Shown here: positions 20,446-31,514 of the stretch, one piece after another
How the letters are laid out: each line of letters opens with the position of its first letter
How positions within the stretch are numbered: the first letter of the stretch is position 1
Source: Lithodes maja
Lineage: Eukaryota; Arthropoda; Malacostraca; Decapoda; Lithodidae
DNA: 64,000 nucleotides
Assembly (NCBI GenBank): GCA_037953745.1
Contig: JBAKBP010001585.1
Location: 124,001-188,000, forward strand
Reading direction: 5' to 3'
Program-made: the position numbers and the translations under genes
Notes under the pieces: model-generated
Database searches by the model: none
The model's input: only the letters and a program-made list of their open reading frames with translations
What the model was told of the DNA's origin: nothing

Positions 20446-21830
20446 CGTTTTTGTTTTTTTTGTTTTTTTATGTGATTGAGGGAGGCAAATGGCAGAACTG
20501 CCTATAGCGAGTGCCTCCCCCATAGTTGAAAGAAAAGTGACAGGGCCAAAATGCCTAGACACACGGAGTTTGAAGTAATTTAAATCATAGGAAGAGGGAA
20601 GGACTGATTCTGGGAGAGAGATCCAGAGCTTAGCTGTTGAGTAGAAGAAAGTTTGAGAGTAACGTTTCACTCTTGGGTTGGAGAGTTGCACAGAGTAGGG
20701 GTGGGATTGAGTTGCAAGACAGGTACCACGTGCCCTACGTAAAGGAGGTGGTATACACTGGGAAAGCTCTGAGGAAAACTGATTATTATAGTAGCGATAG
20801 AATAGCGAGAGAGATGCAACATTGCGGCGGAGAGAGAGATTGCAGAGAGTTGGTGAGTGGACGGGAGTTAATGATACGAAAGGCCTTCCTTTCAACTTTG
20901 TCTAGGAGAGCGGTGTGAGAGGAACCTCCCCAGACATGTGAACAATACTCAATACAAGGACGCACTATACCCCTGTACAGAGCAAGAAGATGTGCAGGGG
21001 AAAAGAACCCCCTAAGGCGGTTGAGCACACCCAGCTTCTGGGAGGCTGCCTTAGCAAGACTGGTAATATGGTCCTTCCAACTGAGAGCAGAAGAAAAAGA
21101 GACACCAAGAATATTGAGAGAAGATGAAAGATTGATTTTTGTATTGTTGAAGAATAAGGGATGGTCCGCAGGGAGTTCCTTACGGGTAGATCGATGGAGA
21201 AATTGGGTTTTGGAAGCATTAAAGGTAACGAGGTTTTCTCTGCCCCAATTGGAGATAGTATTTAGATCGGAATTTAAGAGTTCTATGGCTTCATTACGTT
21301 TGTCGTTGAGGGATTGCTGGCTGGGGCGTTCTGAAAACACTAATGGAGTAGTGTAAGGTTGAGTCATCTGAGTATGAATGGATGGGAATTGAGGTACAGT
21401 TGAGGAGATCATTTATAAAAATTAGAAAGAGAATAGGAGATGACAGAGCCCTGAGGACCACCGGAGTTTATAGGGTGAGGAAGTGAACAATGGCCGTCCA
21501 CAACCGCGGCTATGGAACGGCCGGAAAGCAAATTAGAGACAAAGGCACAGATGGAGGGATAGAAACCGAATGAGGGTAGTTTAGAAATTAAAGATTTGTG
21601 CCAGACTCTATCGAAGGCTTTCAATATGTCTAGTGCAATAGAAAGTCTCACCGAAGACCCGAAAGGAGGATGACCAAGAGTTAGTAAGATATGAAAGAAG
21701 ATCACCAGTAGAGCGACCCTTAAGGAAGCCATACTGGCGATCTGAGAGCAGATTATGAGAAGAGAAATGCTTAAGAAATTTGGAAGCAAGAATAGTTTCA
21801 AAAACTTAAGAAAGACAAGAGATGAGAGCA
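20446..21830 (-). mobile_element. Jockey-like LINE family J1, copy a, 5'-truncated
   Basis: On the minus strand it begins inside RT (breakpoint about 21,830) and ends with the family 3' end and an A-rich tail at about 20,448-20,470. Protein pieces are the RT A box (IALDILKAFDRVWHKSLI), AAVVDGHCSLPHPINSGG, then SKTQFLH and SLAKAASQKLGVLNRLRGFF, and the C-terminal WISLPESVLPS. Frames change near 21,450, 21,400 and 20,800. One deletion removes the YADD segment region and PQGSV is changed, so no active RT could be made. Confidence 0.88.
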
Positions 21831-22895
21831 GGATAGGATTCAATTTATCCATCTCTCATATAGTTTTAAAGTGTTTTAGTTACAGTGTCTCTATATTTAT
21901 GTGAGGGACTGTACACCTAGGAGGTCGCTCCTCCCTTCAGATTCAGTCACGTCAGTTCTGCCTCCCACGTATTTAAGCTTACTCTTGCATCTTTGAACAC
22001 CAGCGACTGTACACGTGGATCGAAAGTTAAGATCACGTGTTGGAGGTGTGTAGGAGAGGTGAGAGGTGTGGAGTGGTTTTGAGAGACAGTTAGACACAAG
22101 CAACGGGCACATTAACAGCCCTCAGAGATTCCCTCTCAACATAGGTAATTCTCTCTTACTTAATATTAGTACAGCTGTATACATCAATCAGTTGTTACTT
22201 ATAATAAAGTTGGTTTGGATACCACATTCATTTAATTTCCCCCTTTACCTATATATAACGTGTATAAGGTATAAGTGGGATGGTGGCGGCATTATCATAT
22301 CTATCTATCAACGAGCAGAGGACAGAGAGCTGAGATCTACCTACACCTTCAACCTACAAATAACCTTTATATAACCCAGTGAGATTGACACCTTAAGTCC
22401 CCTTACTTGGAGTTAAATGGTTAACCATTATCATATATATAGGAACGTACCTCAAAACGTATTCCTAAATCTTAACCTAACATAGTGACTTATCACTTTG
22501 TAACAGTAATGACGAGGTTTGAAACGGAACTCCACACCGATCGCAGCTTCGGGGATTTGTTTCCCCTAGGTATTTCCGCAATAACCAATATTTCTTCATA
22601 TATGGTTCAGATGTCATAAACAATAATAGGACCTGGTGAATAATATTATGTAGAATAAAATGCCACAATAATATACGTGAATGTACATTAGTTTCACTTT
22701 GTGACATATACAGTAATATGTGTGAATTAGGTACATTTAATTTTAAAAATTTACCAATCTGAAGAAAATTAAAATTGGAACTAAAGCATAGTATTGCAAT
22801 ATTATCTAAGAATAATAATTCATAGGTCAATGGATATATAATTAACAGCTGCATAATTAGCCGAACAGGGCATTACTCCTAGAGAGTGCTATAGG
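21831..22895. other. Unexplained stretch, possibly a solo LTR
   Basis: A segment from about 21,898 (TGTGAGGGACTGTACACC) to about 22,440 has features seen in LTRs: a TG start, a TTTAAG box, and AATAAA at about 22,203. No partner copy, target duplication or internal region is visible, so this remains a guess. Nothing else was recognised. Confidence 0.2.
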
Positions 22896-23063
22896 GATAG
22901 CTGGAACTCCTGTTTCACCACCTGGCTTCCTTTGCTGACCTATTCCATGCTTCATATGCATCCATATGGAGTGGATAAAAAAAAAAAAAAATCTAGACAC
23001 CAGAGGCAAGGGGGGGGGGGGGATCATGAATACAGTCCTGACCAAAGGGGGGCGCAGTGCTAT

Positions 23064-23081
23064 AAAGGTTAAGAACCACTG
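23064..23081. mobile_element. Terminal inverted-repeat end of a hAT-type element
   Basis: AAAGGTTAAGAACCACTG is the complement of the CAGTGGTTCTTAACC-type terminus common in hAT (Charlie-like) transposons. It is preceded by GGGGGGCGCAGTGC. The other end was not found, so this is a truncated remnant. The assignment rests on one short motif. Confidence 0.4.
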
Positions 23082-23107
23082 AACTAGACATATACGAAAA
23101 TTGATAA

Positions 23108-23355
23108 TCTAATAGCTGTCTGGCTGAGTCAGTTGATAGGGTGTCTGCTTCCCATTCTGCAGACTCGCGTTCAAGCTCCGCTCAGGTTGAAAAGTTTTTT
23201 CTGAGAAATATCCGGCGGTTACCTTCTTCCCTTGAGCAAGGGAGATGGGTAATGGTCTCTGGTTGATTAAAGAAATTCAAGCTGCTGTTTAGTCCCCGAA
23301 GGAGGAGAAACGGGTGCTATATAAATAACCACAAGATTATTATTACTATTAATGG
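23108..23355 (+). mobile_element. tRNA-derived SINE (family S1)
   Basis: The head has an A-box-like TGGCTGAGTCAGTTG and a B-box-like GCGTTCAAGCTCC about 40 bases apart, as in a tRNA-type RNA polymerase III promoter. The body includes CCTTGAGCAAGGGAGATGGG, and the copy ends in an ATT-rich tail (TTATTATTACTATTA). A related copy lies at 53.26 kb, sharing the GAGCAAAGGGATGGGG block and the ATT tail. SINEs of this type are copied in trans by LINE enzymes. Confidence 0.7.
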
Positions 23356-24338
23356 TGTTTATATCCTAACCGCACTACGTCTAGCATGTTTAATTTGTAT
23401 CTATATATTTTCTATAGAATCTATACTATGCAAGAGTGTTGTGGTGTGGCTGTGAATATGCTAGAGAGTGCAGAAAGGAACACCTTGAGATGGTTCAGTC
23501 ATGTGGAACGTATGGGGGGCAAAAGAATGACTAAAGCACCCGTCACACCTAGCCGATTTTAGGCCAAGACTGTCCGCGACCTAAGGGTCGTGGACAGTCT
23601 TTGTCTACGTCGCCGCGCATCATGGGCCGTCGCCAACCTAACAAACAGGTTGGGATTGGTCTTCACATACCCCCTCAAAAGTTCTACAAGTGAAAAATTT
23701 GAAATCAAGTCGGCGTGGAGTGAGGTCATAAAAATGGGACGGGAAGGGGACTGGAGGCTGATGGCGTGTGACGGCGCTTGGCGGCGCTTGACGGCGCTTG
23801 ACGACGCTTGACGGGAAACGGTAGGCGTCAGTGCGGCGGCACACGGCACCATAAATGATAAATGATAAGTGGATAAGTGGATAAGTGGATTATCGCCACG
23901 TTTGGCTTTCTCAAGGACCACATCGTGCGGCAGAGTGGTCGTCAGAATAGCCAGGTAAATTTTGTTTTAATTAGTTTTGCATGTCTCGATTATTTAAAAG
24001 TGTTTGACACTGACCAGCCACGTGTGGACAAATTAATTATGTTTGTGGAGACTCGTTGTGCATACCACAGGTTTCTGACCTGACCTGGTTGTGGTATCTG
24101 CCGTTTGTTATTCCTTTCGTGATTTCATTATTGTATTGATTTACTTATTAATTTAATATCTTTATATATATATTTTGTAATTAATTTATTCATGTACTTA
24201 GATTAATATTGCTATATTGATTTATATAAGGTATTTAGTCATTATTTATACTTTATTTATTATATATGTATGTATTTTTTGATTGATGACTTTCTTTATT
24301 TTATTATTGTATTACTTTATTTAGTTATTGAATATGTT

Positions 24339-24439
24339 ATATATATATATGTATATATAACGTAAATCATATTTTATGCATACATTATTCATGCAGTGGA
24401 TGAATGAAACAAGCCATATCATATATATATATATATATA

Positions 24440-24473
<34 letters not shown>

Positions 24474-24475
24474 TA
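24339..24475. repeat. (TA)n microsatellites
   Basis: Two TA runs (about 24,339-24,360 and 24,420-24,471) lie inside the Harbinger element. Confidence 0.9.
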
Positions 24476-24523
24476 TAATAGTACATATCAATTCTAATAA
24501 TTGACAATTTCAGGCTCATTATA

Positions 24524-24928
24524 GCTGTCACCGGTTGCCAGGAACCGCAGTGTTATGGGTAGTCGTAGGCCAGGGTCGAGTGCCTTCCGGTAAAAAGTAT
24601 CGTTCTTTTCAATGCGGTGCGCCACACGTCCTAGTACCTCCCGGAAGACTGCAACATCCATCCGCAGGTAGTTCTGTAGGCTGGCCCATCCTCCTGGGCG
24701 AGTTCCTTCAGTAGCTGCTCATAAAATACCAAAGGTTTTCCTATGGAGAAGCCAGTTCCGGACCCACATGCGAGGGGTTCTATTCTCCCTCCTTCTTTTC
24801 CTCAACAGGAGCTTGCAGATGGCTATATTTGTCAGTAGGTAGTCATTTTCCAGATTTAACTGAACCTGGAGTAAGCGTAGATGTCGTATCGGGTTCCTGG
24901 GGACTGTGGTGAACATGGCTGCGTGCAA
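24524..24928 (-). pseudogene. Harbinger transposase, N-terminal fragment with frameshift
   Basis: The first frame carries the basic motif RKRRRENRTPRMWVRNWLLH and then KTFGILYEQLLKELAQED. A one-base shift at about 24,690 is followed in the next frame by NYLRMDVAVFREVLGRVAHR, then IEKNDTFYRKALDPG and LPITLRFLATGDSY. This is the conserved N-terminal region of HARBI1/ALP1-like Harbinger nucleases. The frame breaks off right after GDSY at about 24,524, so the DDE catalytic core is missing. The gene cannot encode an active nuclease. Confidence 0.85.
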
Positions 24929-25618
24929 CCGTTACGGTGGCTGAAGGTATACTGATGAGGCCCACCCTTTGGTGTACCTTTTATATACCACACCTTGAGT
25001 TCGGTCGCCGTCGTTCGGGGTCATGCGGGCCGGGGTCACCGTCCATACTGAAGGGGTCGCTGCTCATCGGCACAGTAATGAATATTGACGCCGCCCTAAC
25101 TCCTGTCGACGCCGTTCGTCGGGTCGTTGTCGACGCACTACGCCGCAGATCGGCACTCCAGCGGCGACCTAAAACTCACATTCAGTCCGGCATGGGCGCC
25201 GGTCTACCCCGTCAGGTCGGCGTGGCCATCCATACTGCGTCCCGTCCAAAACTCACCCCCCCATATCCTTAAGCTCTCCGCCGAAGATCGGCACTCCTGA
25301 CCACGACTCAAGGTCGTGGTCAGTCGTGGCTCAAATCGGCATGGTGTGACGCCTGCTTAAGAGAGTATACGAGAGTGAAGTGAAAGGACAGAGAGGAAGA
25401 GTGATGTGAAAGAATGGAGTTAAGAGGTATATGAGTGGAAGTGGTGTTAAGTGGGAGGACAGAGGCGCATGAAGGCGATTCATTCGTGTCCACCCCTTAG
25501 GAGTTCATGGCGTTTGGCAATGGAATGATAGATAGGTATTGAAGTTGTAGTTACTATTTGTGGTAAGTCAATATATATTCGTATGTTTATACTTTTACTA
25601 TGCATTCTTTCGGCGTTT

Positions 25619-25625
25619 GTATATA

Positions 25626-25674
<49 letters not shown>

Positions 25675-25701
25675 TTTTATATATATATATATATATACCG
25701 G

Positions 25702-25747
<46 letters not shown>

Positions 25748-25748
25748 G

Positions 25749-25811
<63 letters not shown>

Positions 25812-25823
25812 GTATATACACAG

Positions 25824-25872
<49 letters not shown>

Positions 25873-25873
25873 C
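25619..25873. repeat. Long interrupted (TA)n array
   Basis: About 250 bases of TA dinucleotides with short breaks (TTTTTTT, CCGGT and repeated CAGGTATATACA). All the Tyr/Ile-rich frames across it are artefacts of the repeat. Confidence 0.97.
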
Positions 25874-26145
25874 AAGTATATCTCACATATACACGTGAGC
25901 TACGTAAAGTGTTTATACTCCCAGTTATATACAGTTAGGACGGGTTCCATGCTTTAATCCACTACACCACGGCATGATAAAGGATACTTAACCTTTTTCT
26001 ATTAATGGGTGAAGGGAAATCCTACTTGGAGAATGTTCTTCAATTCAATTCTTCTTCAAGTCTTTAAATCCATATTCCAGGATACCATACAGGGATTTTT
26101 ACAGTACCCCCACGCAACTCGGGTTATAGTGATATCATTTAATTC

Positions 26146-26452
26146 TTGCCCTGCCAACAAAGATACTCAGAGAAAATAATCCTGATGAACGAAGTTTCTG
26201 AAGGAAGAAAATACATCGAAGAATTGAAAAAGGAAATGTGTTGTTTTACAAGTGAAAATAATGTGAGAGTGGCAGCTTGGCTTTCAAAAACCAGTACAGG
26301 TCATGCAGATGGGGACAAGTCAAGCAAAAGAAGAATGTAGTAAAGCCAAGGAAGCACCAGTTGAAGCAGCAAACTACAGAAGACGCTATGAATCCTGCCA
26401 CAGCTAGTACTATACCTGATTTCTTTCCAGCTGATACTCGAGAATCGTAGAT
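26146..26452 (+). pseudogene. Short unrecognised coding-like fragment with a frameshift
   Basis: The ATG frame (64 codons) reads MNEVSEGRKYIEELKKEM then VRVAAWLSKTSTGHADGDKS and stops at 26,340. In the next frame KKNVVKPRKHQLKQQTTEDA and IPDFFPADTRES continue to a stop at about 26,452. The mixed, charged composition looks like decayed protein-coding DNA of a transposase or a host pseudogene. I recognise no family. Confidence 0.25.
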
Positions 26453-26679
26453 GTGGCAACTGCGCAGTAATGTCTTGTGATTGGTTGGAGTGAATGTGTT
26501 TCATTTTGTAGGTTGTTTGTGATAACAATTAAAGTAACTGTTTCATTGTAATTATTTGACTCATCATATCTACAAAGTAGTAGTGTCTTCTATTCTAAAT
26601 CTTGTAAATACCGTTTAGCATTGATATTCTGCAATACAAACAAGCATTAACCAAAAATGCATCTGTACTCAAGTCAGTG

Positions 26680-27232
26680 GAGGTGTGGTGGAGTGGTCTT
26701 GCCACTGGCCTGGTAATCCAAAGTGTTCCGGGTTCAAATCCCGATGTATCAATGGGAAGATATTATTGGGATGGAATTTGTGCTGCACCTAGTATCAGTG
26801 CATTACCACAAGCCCACCGAAACGTCAATAAAATACCCTCATTGTTCCCTGATTAAATAGCACTGTATGAATATTCCCATATTCAAAATATGCTATAGGT
26901 GTGCAATGCCTGGTGAGTTATCTGCTCAACAGGTGGCGTTGTGTGCGTGTAAGTGTTAGAGTCCGAGTGTAGGTGGTGAGACAGTGAAGCACGGGAACGA
27001 GGTGGCTTCAGAGATGGGGTCGTTTCGGGCTATGAGTGAGCACCGTGCCTCATGTGAAGGCAAGATGGCAGGTGCTCGTTGTACTCTACGTGCTTCACAT
27101 GTCTGACTCCCTAAACTGGAACAAGACCTCACGGGCTTCACTGTTCATTGTAAAGCGGTGAATGTTAAGGCTCTCAGCCTATGCCCGAGAGAAGTAAGTT
27201 GGAATAGAGAAAAAAAAAAAACAAAAAAAAAA
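26680..27232 (+). mobile_element. tRNA-derived SINE (family S2), copy a
   Basis: The head GTGTGGTGGAGTGG fits the pol III A box and GGGTTCAAATCCCG the B box. The body of about 450 bases matches the copy at 33.85-34.39 kb in order (TGGGATGGAATTTGTGCT, ATACCCTCATTGTT, AAATATGCTAT, GTGAGACAG). It ends with TAAGTTGGAATAGA followed by an A-rich tail (27,207-27,232). No coding capacity is seen. Confidence 0.82.
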
Positions 27233-27754
27233 AGGTTAAGGCCTTGGGTTTGAACAAAACATAAAAACCAATGATATTTGGTATTGATAAATACGTTCAA
27301 TGTAAAATTAAATGACATTAGACTGTTAAACCACATATAAAAAATAGTATAACACTTAAGTACATGTAATATAAGGCATGTACCACATTTAAAGTAGCCT
27401 ATATGTTCAGGGAATTTAGTAAATGTGGTGGTTGGGAAGGGAGAGGCTGTTCTTGAGGCGGGAAGTTTGAATCGGTTAACCAGACTGTTATCAAGCTTTT
27501 CCTTCAGGGGTATATTCATATAAATATTTTCATGGACATACACATTTTTATGTAACCAATAATATTTTGTGTATTTACTTGTGCGAAAATTGGGTAGCCT
27601 GAAACTCACAAGTGGTTTATAGGCTTGGTGAGGCAGAGTTGTTTAGGGTAAGCAACAGGAGAATATCTACACAACTGTAGGCTACCCAATTTTCGTACAA
27701 GTAAAATACACAAAATATTATTGGCTACATAAAAATAGCTAAATCACTAAATGA

Positions 27755-28787
27755 AAATATCAGTGTAATGCCAACTCCAGGATTAGTGCATGAGGGTGAA
27801 GCTCTTAGCAAAATTAGATGTACCCCAGAGGAGGTAGCAAAAATAATAGGTAAGTTAAATAGGTTCAAGTAATCTGGCCCAGTTGGCTTTGTTCCGCGAG
27901 TTGTCAGAGAAGTGCGAGATGAAATAAGAAGTTTCTTGCAGAAATCTTCAACAAATCACTAGGAACTGGAGAGGTCCTTGAAGAGTGAAAACAGGCCAAT
28001 GTGACCCCAATTTTAAGAAAAGGGATCATGAGTGTCCCAAGAACTATTGCCAATTTGCTTGACTAGTAGAAAAGATACTTGAATACCTAAAAATCCAAAA
28101 ATGTATTACAGATTCCTAACTTGGATTCAGGCAACACCGATCATGTCTTACCAACAGCTGGAATTGTCTATGAAATATTGGTATTGTCACACATATCGGT
28201 TATTAGATAGTAAGGTATCTTAAAATATTAGGATAAAATGTTTACATATAATTTTGTCTAAGTTTTGGGTTCACTGGTTCAGAGACTTTTGAAAAGCTTA
28301 ATTTCATTATACACTGTTTCAAGCTTCATTTGTATGCTGTCAGTTAGTTAATTTAGTTTCCTTTCTGACTTAAATACTATTAATTCACTATATCATTAGG
28401 CTGTTAATATGCCTTAATTTCAATTCTCACTGCTTCATTATGTTATGCCAAAGTCAAGCTCCAGCTAGTCTTGCCTTTAATCGCCAGTTCACTCCAGACC
28501 TGACTTTGGACAACACCTGTGCATCTTACTCGTGTCACTGTTTTTCTGTCATCAATAGAATATTCATAATCATCATTAATAAAGCGGCGGTGAACCTCGA
28601 TTATATACAGTATATATCTTGCTTCCCAGTAAATATAACTTAAATATTTTGTTTTGTAGATACGTTATGTGTTCAATTTTGTTTGTAATATTTTAATTGT
28701 GTTTCATGTTTATCTTGGCCACCTTCTAATTCTCTCTCTCTCTATATATATATATATTTTGTTTTTGTATACGTGTCGGAGTCGGTA

Positions 28788-28859
<72 letters not shown>

Positions 28860-29740
28860 AGATCATTCATAATCTTAACAGCTAACATTGTTCAACTTAG
28901 AACCTGGTGCTGACATCGACAATCGTAACAGTAGGATGAAATTAGAGGCATAGACATTCTTTACTTAGATTGAAAAAAAGCTTTTGACAAAGTGTCACAT
29001 TACAGGATAATGTCAAAAGTGAGTGCAGAGGTCACTAATTGGATAGCAAGTGTGGCTAACAGCCAGACAGCTATGGGGTGATAATCTATGGTGTTTTTTT
29101 CTGAGTGGACTCCATTCATTTGAGTTCCACAGGAACTGTCCTTGGCCCATCTCTGTTTATCATGTATGTCAATGACATCGATGTTGATCTGTTGAGTATG
29201 ATTTCCAAGTTTGCAGATTACATTAAGCTTGGAGTGAATATGAAGGACCCTAAAGGGATTGAACAGCTCAGGATGGATCTTAACAGACTGGGTGATTGAT
29301 CTCAGACATTGCAGATATCACTTAACTTGGAAAAGTGCAAGGTGATGCATATCGGCCAAGTAAAACCCAAGTCAGGTTATTCGCAATTGGAAATGTCTTT
29401 GGAAGTGACTTACTTGTAAAAGGATTTGGATGTTCTCATTAGAAGTGATCTAAAGTTTCCAGGCAGTGCATTACAGTGGAGAAGAAAGCTCTGCAATGTC
29501 TGGGTTACATTAAGATATTCAACTTTCCTCATAGCTCAGTTTTCCTATTGCTGGAATAATTGTAGCCTTAGCTTGTACCCTTTCCAGTTGTTCTATATCT
29601 TCCCAGAGTGCTGGAGACCAGAATTAAAAAGAATATTCCAGAAGAGGCCGTATCAGAGTGTTGTACACTGGGAGGACTATTTCTTTATTTCTATACTTCA
29701 ATTGCATATTAATATCGTTTTGTAGTAAACACGCAGACAA
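27755..29740 (+). mobile_element. Eroded CR1-like LINE, copy C1, with an insertion
   Basis: RT remnants appear in order with many stops: KLNRFK, GPVGFVPRVVREVRDEI, SLGTGEVLEE, KQANVTPILRKG, GFRQHRSCLTNSW (28,127-28,166), then after a break AFDKVSHYRIMSKVSAEV, GTVLGPSLFIMYVNDI and SKFADYIKLG. In the last, the second catalytic Asp of the RT box is changed to Tyr. LNLEKCKVMHIGQVK and DLDVLIRSDLK follow. Between about 28,185 and 28,925 foreign AT- and CT-rich DNA interrupts the RT; it starts TGTCACAC and contains AATAAA, so it may be a solo LTR. This is an old, dead copy. Confidence 0.75.
28738..28855. repeat. (CT)n and (AT)n microsatellites
   Basis: A CT run at about 28,792-28,822 is followed by an AT run to 28,855, with a smaller CT/AT pair at 28,730-28,757. 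Confidence 0.95.
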
Positions 29741-29802
29741 CAAGGTTGGCTCAATGAAGTTGTTAAAATACTTAATGGGTTTGACAATGTGGTTAGTTTT
29801 CG

Positions 29803-29824
29803 GTTAGGTTAGGTTAGGTTAGGC
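29803..29824 (+). repeat. Interstitial TTAGG telomere-type repeat
   Basis: GGTTAGGTTAGGTTAGGTTA plus GG gives four TTAGG units. TTAGG is the ancestral arthropod telomere repeat. The run is short and internal, flanked by unrelated sequence. Confidence 0.85.
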
Positions 29825-29876
29825 TAATGTTGAAAATACTAAAATGCGACGGTTCTCGGTATTAAACATCACTGTA

Positions 29877-29879
<3 letters not shown>

Positions 29880-29910
<31 letters not shown>
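29880..29910 (+). repeat. Poly(A) tract
   Basis: About 30 uninterrupted A follow TGTATAT. It may be the 3' tail of an unidentified retroposed sequence on the plus strand, starting somewhere in 29,741-29,880. Nothing in that interval was recognised. Confidence 0.6.
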
Positions 29911-29913
<3 letters not shown>

Positions 29914-30374
29914 CTGAAAAACTCGTAAATGATTGGCGATAAACTTTTACCCAAACTTTCGTCATTGCGTACTCTGTAGTTAAGTGTAACGCACTACACA
30001 ATCTCTCTTTTTTCCACTTCTAGTATCTCCCCAGAATGAACCAGAAGGTCTTTTAGATACTAACAATTCTTTGTACTCTCTCTCTCTCTCTCTATCTCTA
30101 TCTCCTCACACCGAGAGCGCGTGCCCACACTCCTGGTTTCACCCCCGGAGCCCTCACATTTTGCTCGGTATTCCAGCCTCCGTATTATGTGTCACCAGGT
30201 CCCCATAGATACTCATTAATTCCGCTCTTTTACCATTCACTCACACCCCCTCTAATCCTCCTCCCTCCCTCCCTGCATGCCTCCCCGTCTCCCTTCTTAC
30301 TCCTTCATCGAAAATCGTCCCCTCTCGTCTGCCCTATTTTATCCTCCATTGCTCACAACACCCTTTTTACTTGG

Positions 30375-30440
<66 letters not shown>

Positions 30441-30677
30441 ACGTCTCACTGTTAGTTTATTTAAATTCCATTATTTCCTTTTCCATTGATATATATTTTA
30501 CGCAATTATATTTTACATTTCATTATGTTTTTCTTATTTTGTACATTCCCTTTTATATCCTGGTAGTTCATCTCCATCTTCCATCCATATATTTTGTTCT
30601 TTATCTCGTATTTATCTACTACTGCTCTTTTCCTCTTTAATTCCCTCTCCCAGTGTTTGCTGCAAGCTACATATCTT

Positions 30678-30742
<65 letters not shown>
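30375..30742. repeat. (CT)n microsatellites
   Basis: CT runs at 30,375-30,434 and 30,681-30,742, with a shorter one near 30,079. Between them lies AT-rich DNA with no gene. Confidence 0.95.
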
Positions 30743-30744
<2 letters not shown>

Positions 30745-31140
30745 TTCTTTCCAACCAACGACCACCCAGACAAAGTGTTACCGATGACACAATTTTTTAG
30801 GAGTTCTTGAGAAACCCCTCAATGCTGATGAAACTTGTTTTACTAGGCGACTATAACCTCCCACAAATTGACTGAAATATCTTAACTGGAAATAATGCTA
30901 AGGCACACCAAATGATAAACTTTATCCAGGACAACAAATGTTGACTCAACACGTAAAACAGCCGATGGGGAGAGAAATATACTAGATCTCGTAATCATCA
31001 CCCAAGAAAAGCTAATATCAAACTTCGATGTCTGTAAACATCTGTCAACATCCGATCACAACATCATATACATTGACTCTATGGCAAATGCAGAAACAAA
31101 GGTTCCACAATTTACAAACACTAAATTCGATAGACAGGTT

Positions 31141-31497
31141 TTTTGTTTTATCTTTTTCTCCTTTTCTCTCTTTCTCTGGCTTGAATTCATTCGGCCCCAT
31201 TCAGCCAACTGTTTTAAGACGTTTATCACCATTCAGGTGTCGATTCCTCCTGGCGAGCGATAGGGAGTCAGCATTGTATGGAGAAATCCAACTTCACCGG
31301 AGACATTTTTCTATCGAAAAATGTACAAATTTAGCTTGCAGTCAAAACAAAAATATATAGGCCTATATGCTGGCTCGCTACCGCTCGCCAGGAAAATATG
31401 ACACCTGGATGGGGGTAAAAGTCTTAAAACATTAGGCTGAATGGGGGCCGAATGGATACAAGCCAAAGAGAGAGGGAGAGAGAGAGAGAACAAAAGC
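31141..31497. mobile_element. MITE or foldback element with arms of over 100 bases
   Basis: The left arm (about 31,141-31,263) and the complement of the right arm (about 31,370-31,497) align along their length. Shared blocks in the same order are TTTTGTT, a CTCTCTCT-rich part, GGCTTG, CATTCGGCCCC, CATTCAGCC, TTTTAAGAC, CAGGTGTC and CCTGGCGAGCG. The loop holds a small hairpin around CATTTTTCTATCGAAAAATG. It sits in the CR1-like remnant C2. No coding capacity is present and the target duplication is not clear. Confidence 0.75.
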
Positions 31498-31514
31498 GAG
31501 GTGGGCCCCCTTAA

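Larger units (their letters stand above)
23535..25357 (-). mobile_element. PIF/Harbinger-type DNA transposon, decayed
   Basis: The terminal inverted repeats match over about 28 bases with a few mismatches: left AGCACCCGTCACACCTAGCC, right (complement) AGCAGGCGTCACACCATGCC. They are flanked by TAA on both sides (23,532-23,534 and 25,358-25,360), the 3-base TWA duplication typical of PIF/Harbinger. Subterminal hairpins lie at both ends, around 23,570-23,602 and 25,288-25,316. Inside is the start of a Harbinger transposase on the minus strand (24,524-24,928) and AT-rich filler with (TA)n. A short plus-strand frame near 24,024 (VDKLIMFVETRCAYH) resembles the beginning of a MADF domain, the usual second protein of these elements; this is weak. 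Confidence 0.8.
23430..25545 (+). mobile_element. RTE-like LINE 3' remnant, interrupted by a Harbinger element
   Basis: The left part (about 23,433-23,534) reads NMLESAERNTLRWFSHVERM then KRMTKA. The right part (25,358-25,545) continues with RVYESEVKGQRGR and RVHPLGVHGVWQW. Placed together these follow the same order as the uninterrupted copy at 6.93-7.25 kb. The intervening 1.82 kb is a DNA transposon. Stops are present in the right part. Confidence 0.75.

Noticed and set aside
23559..23921. Frames on both strands in the left end of the Harbinger element as candidate MADF proteins.
   Set aside because: Only a short KLIMFVETR-like phrase near 24,030 resembles that domain; the other frames show no expected order of conserved residues.
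25560..25957. Overlapping Tyr/Ile-rich frames of over 100 codons.
   Set aside because: They are translations of a (TA)n array in three frames.
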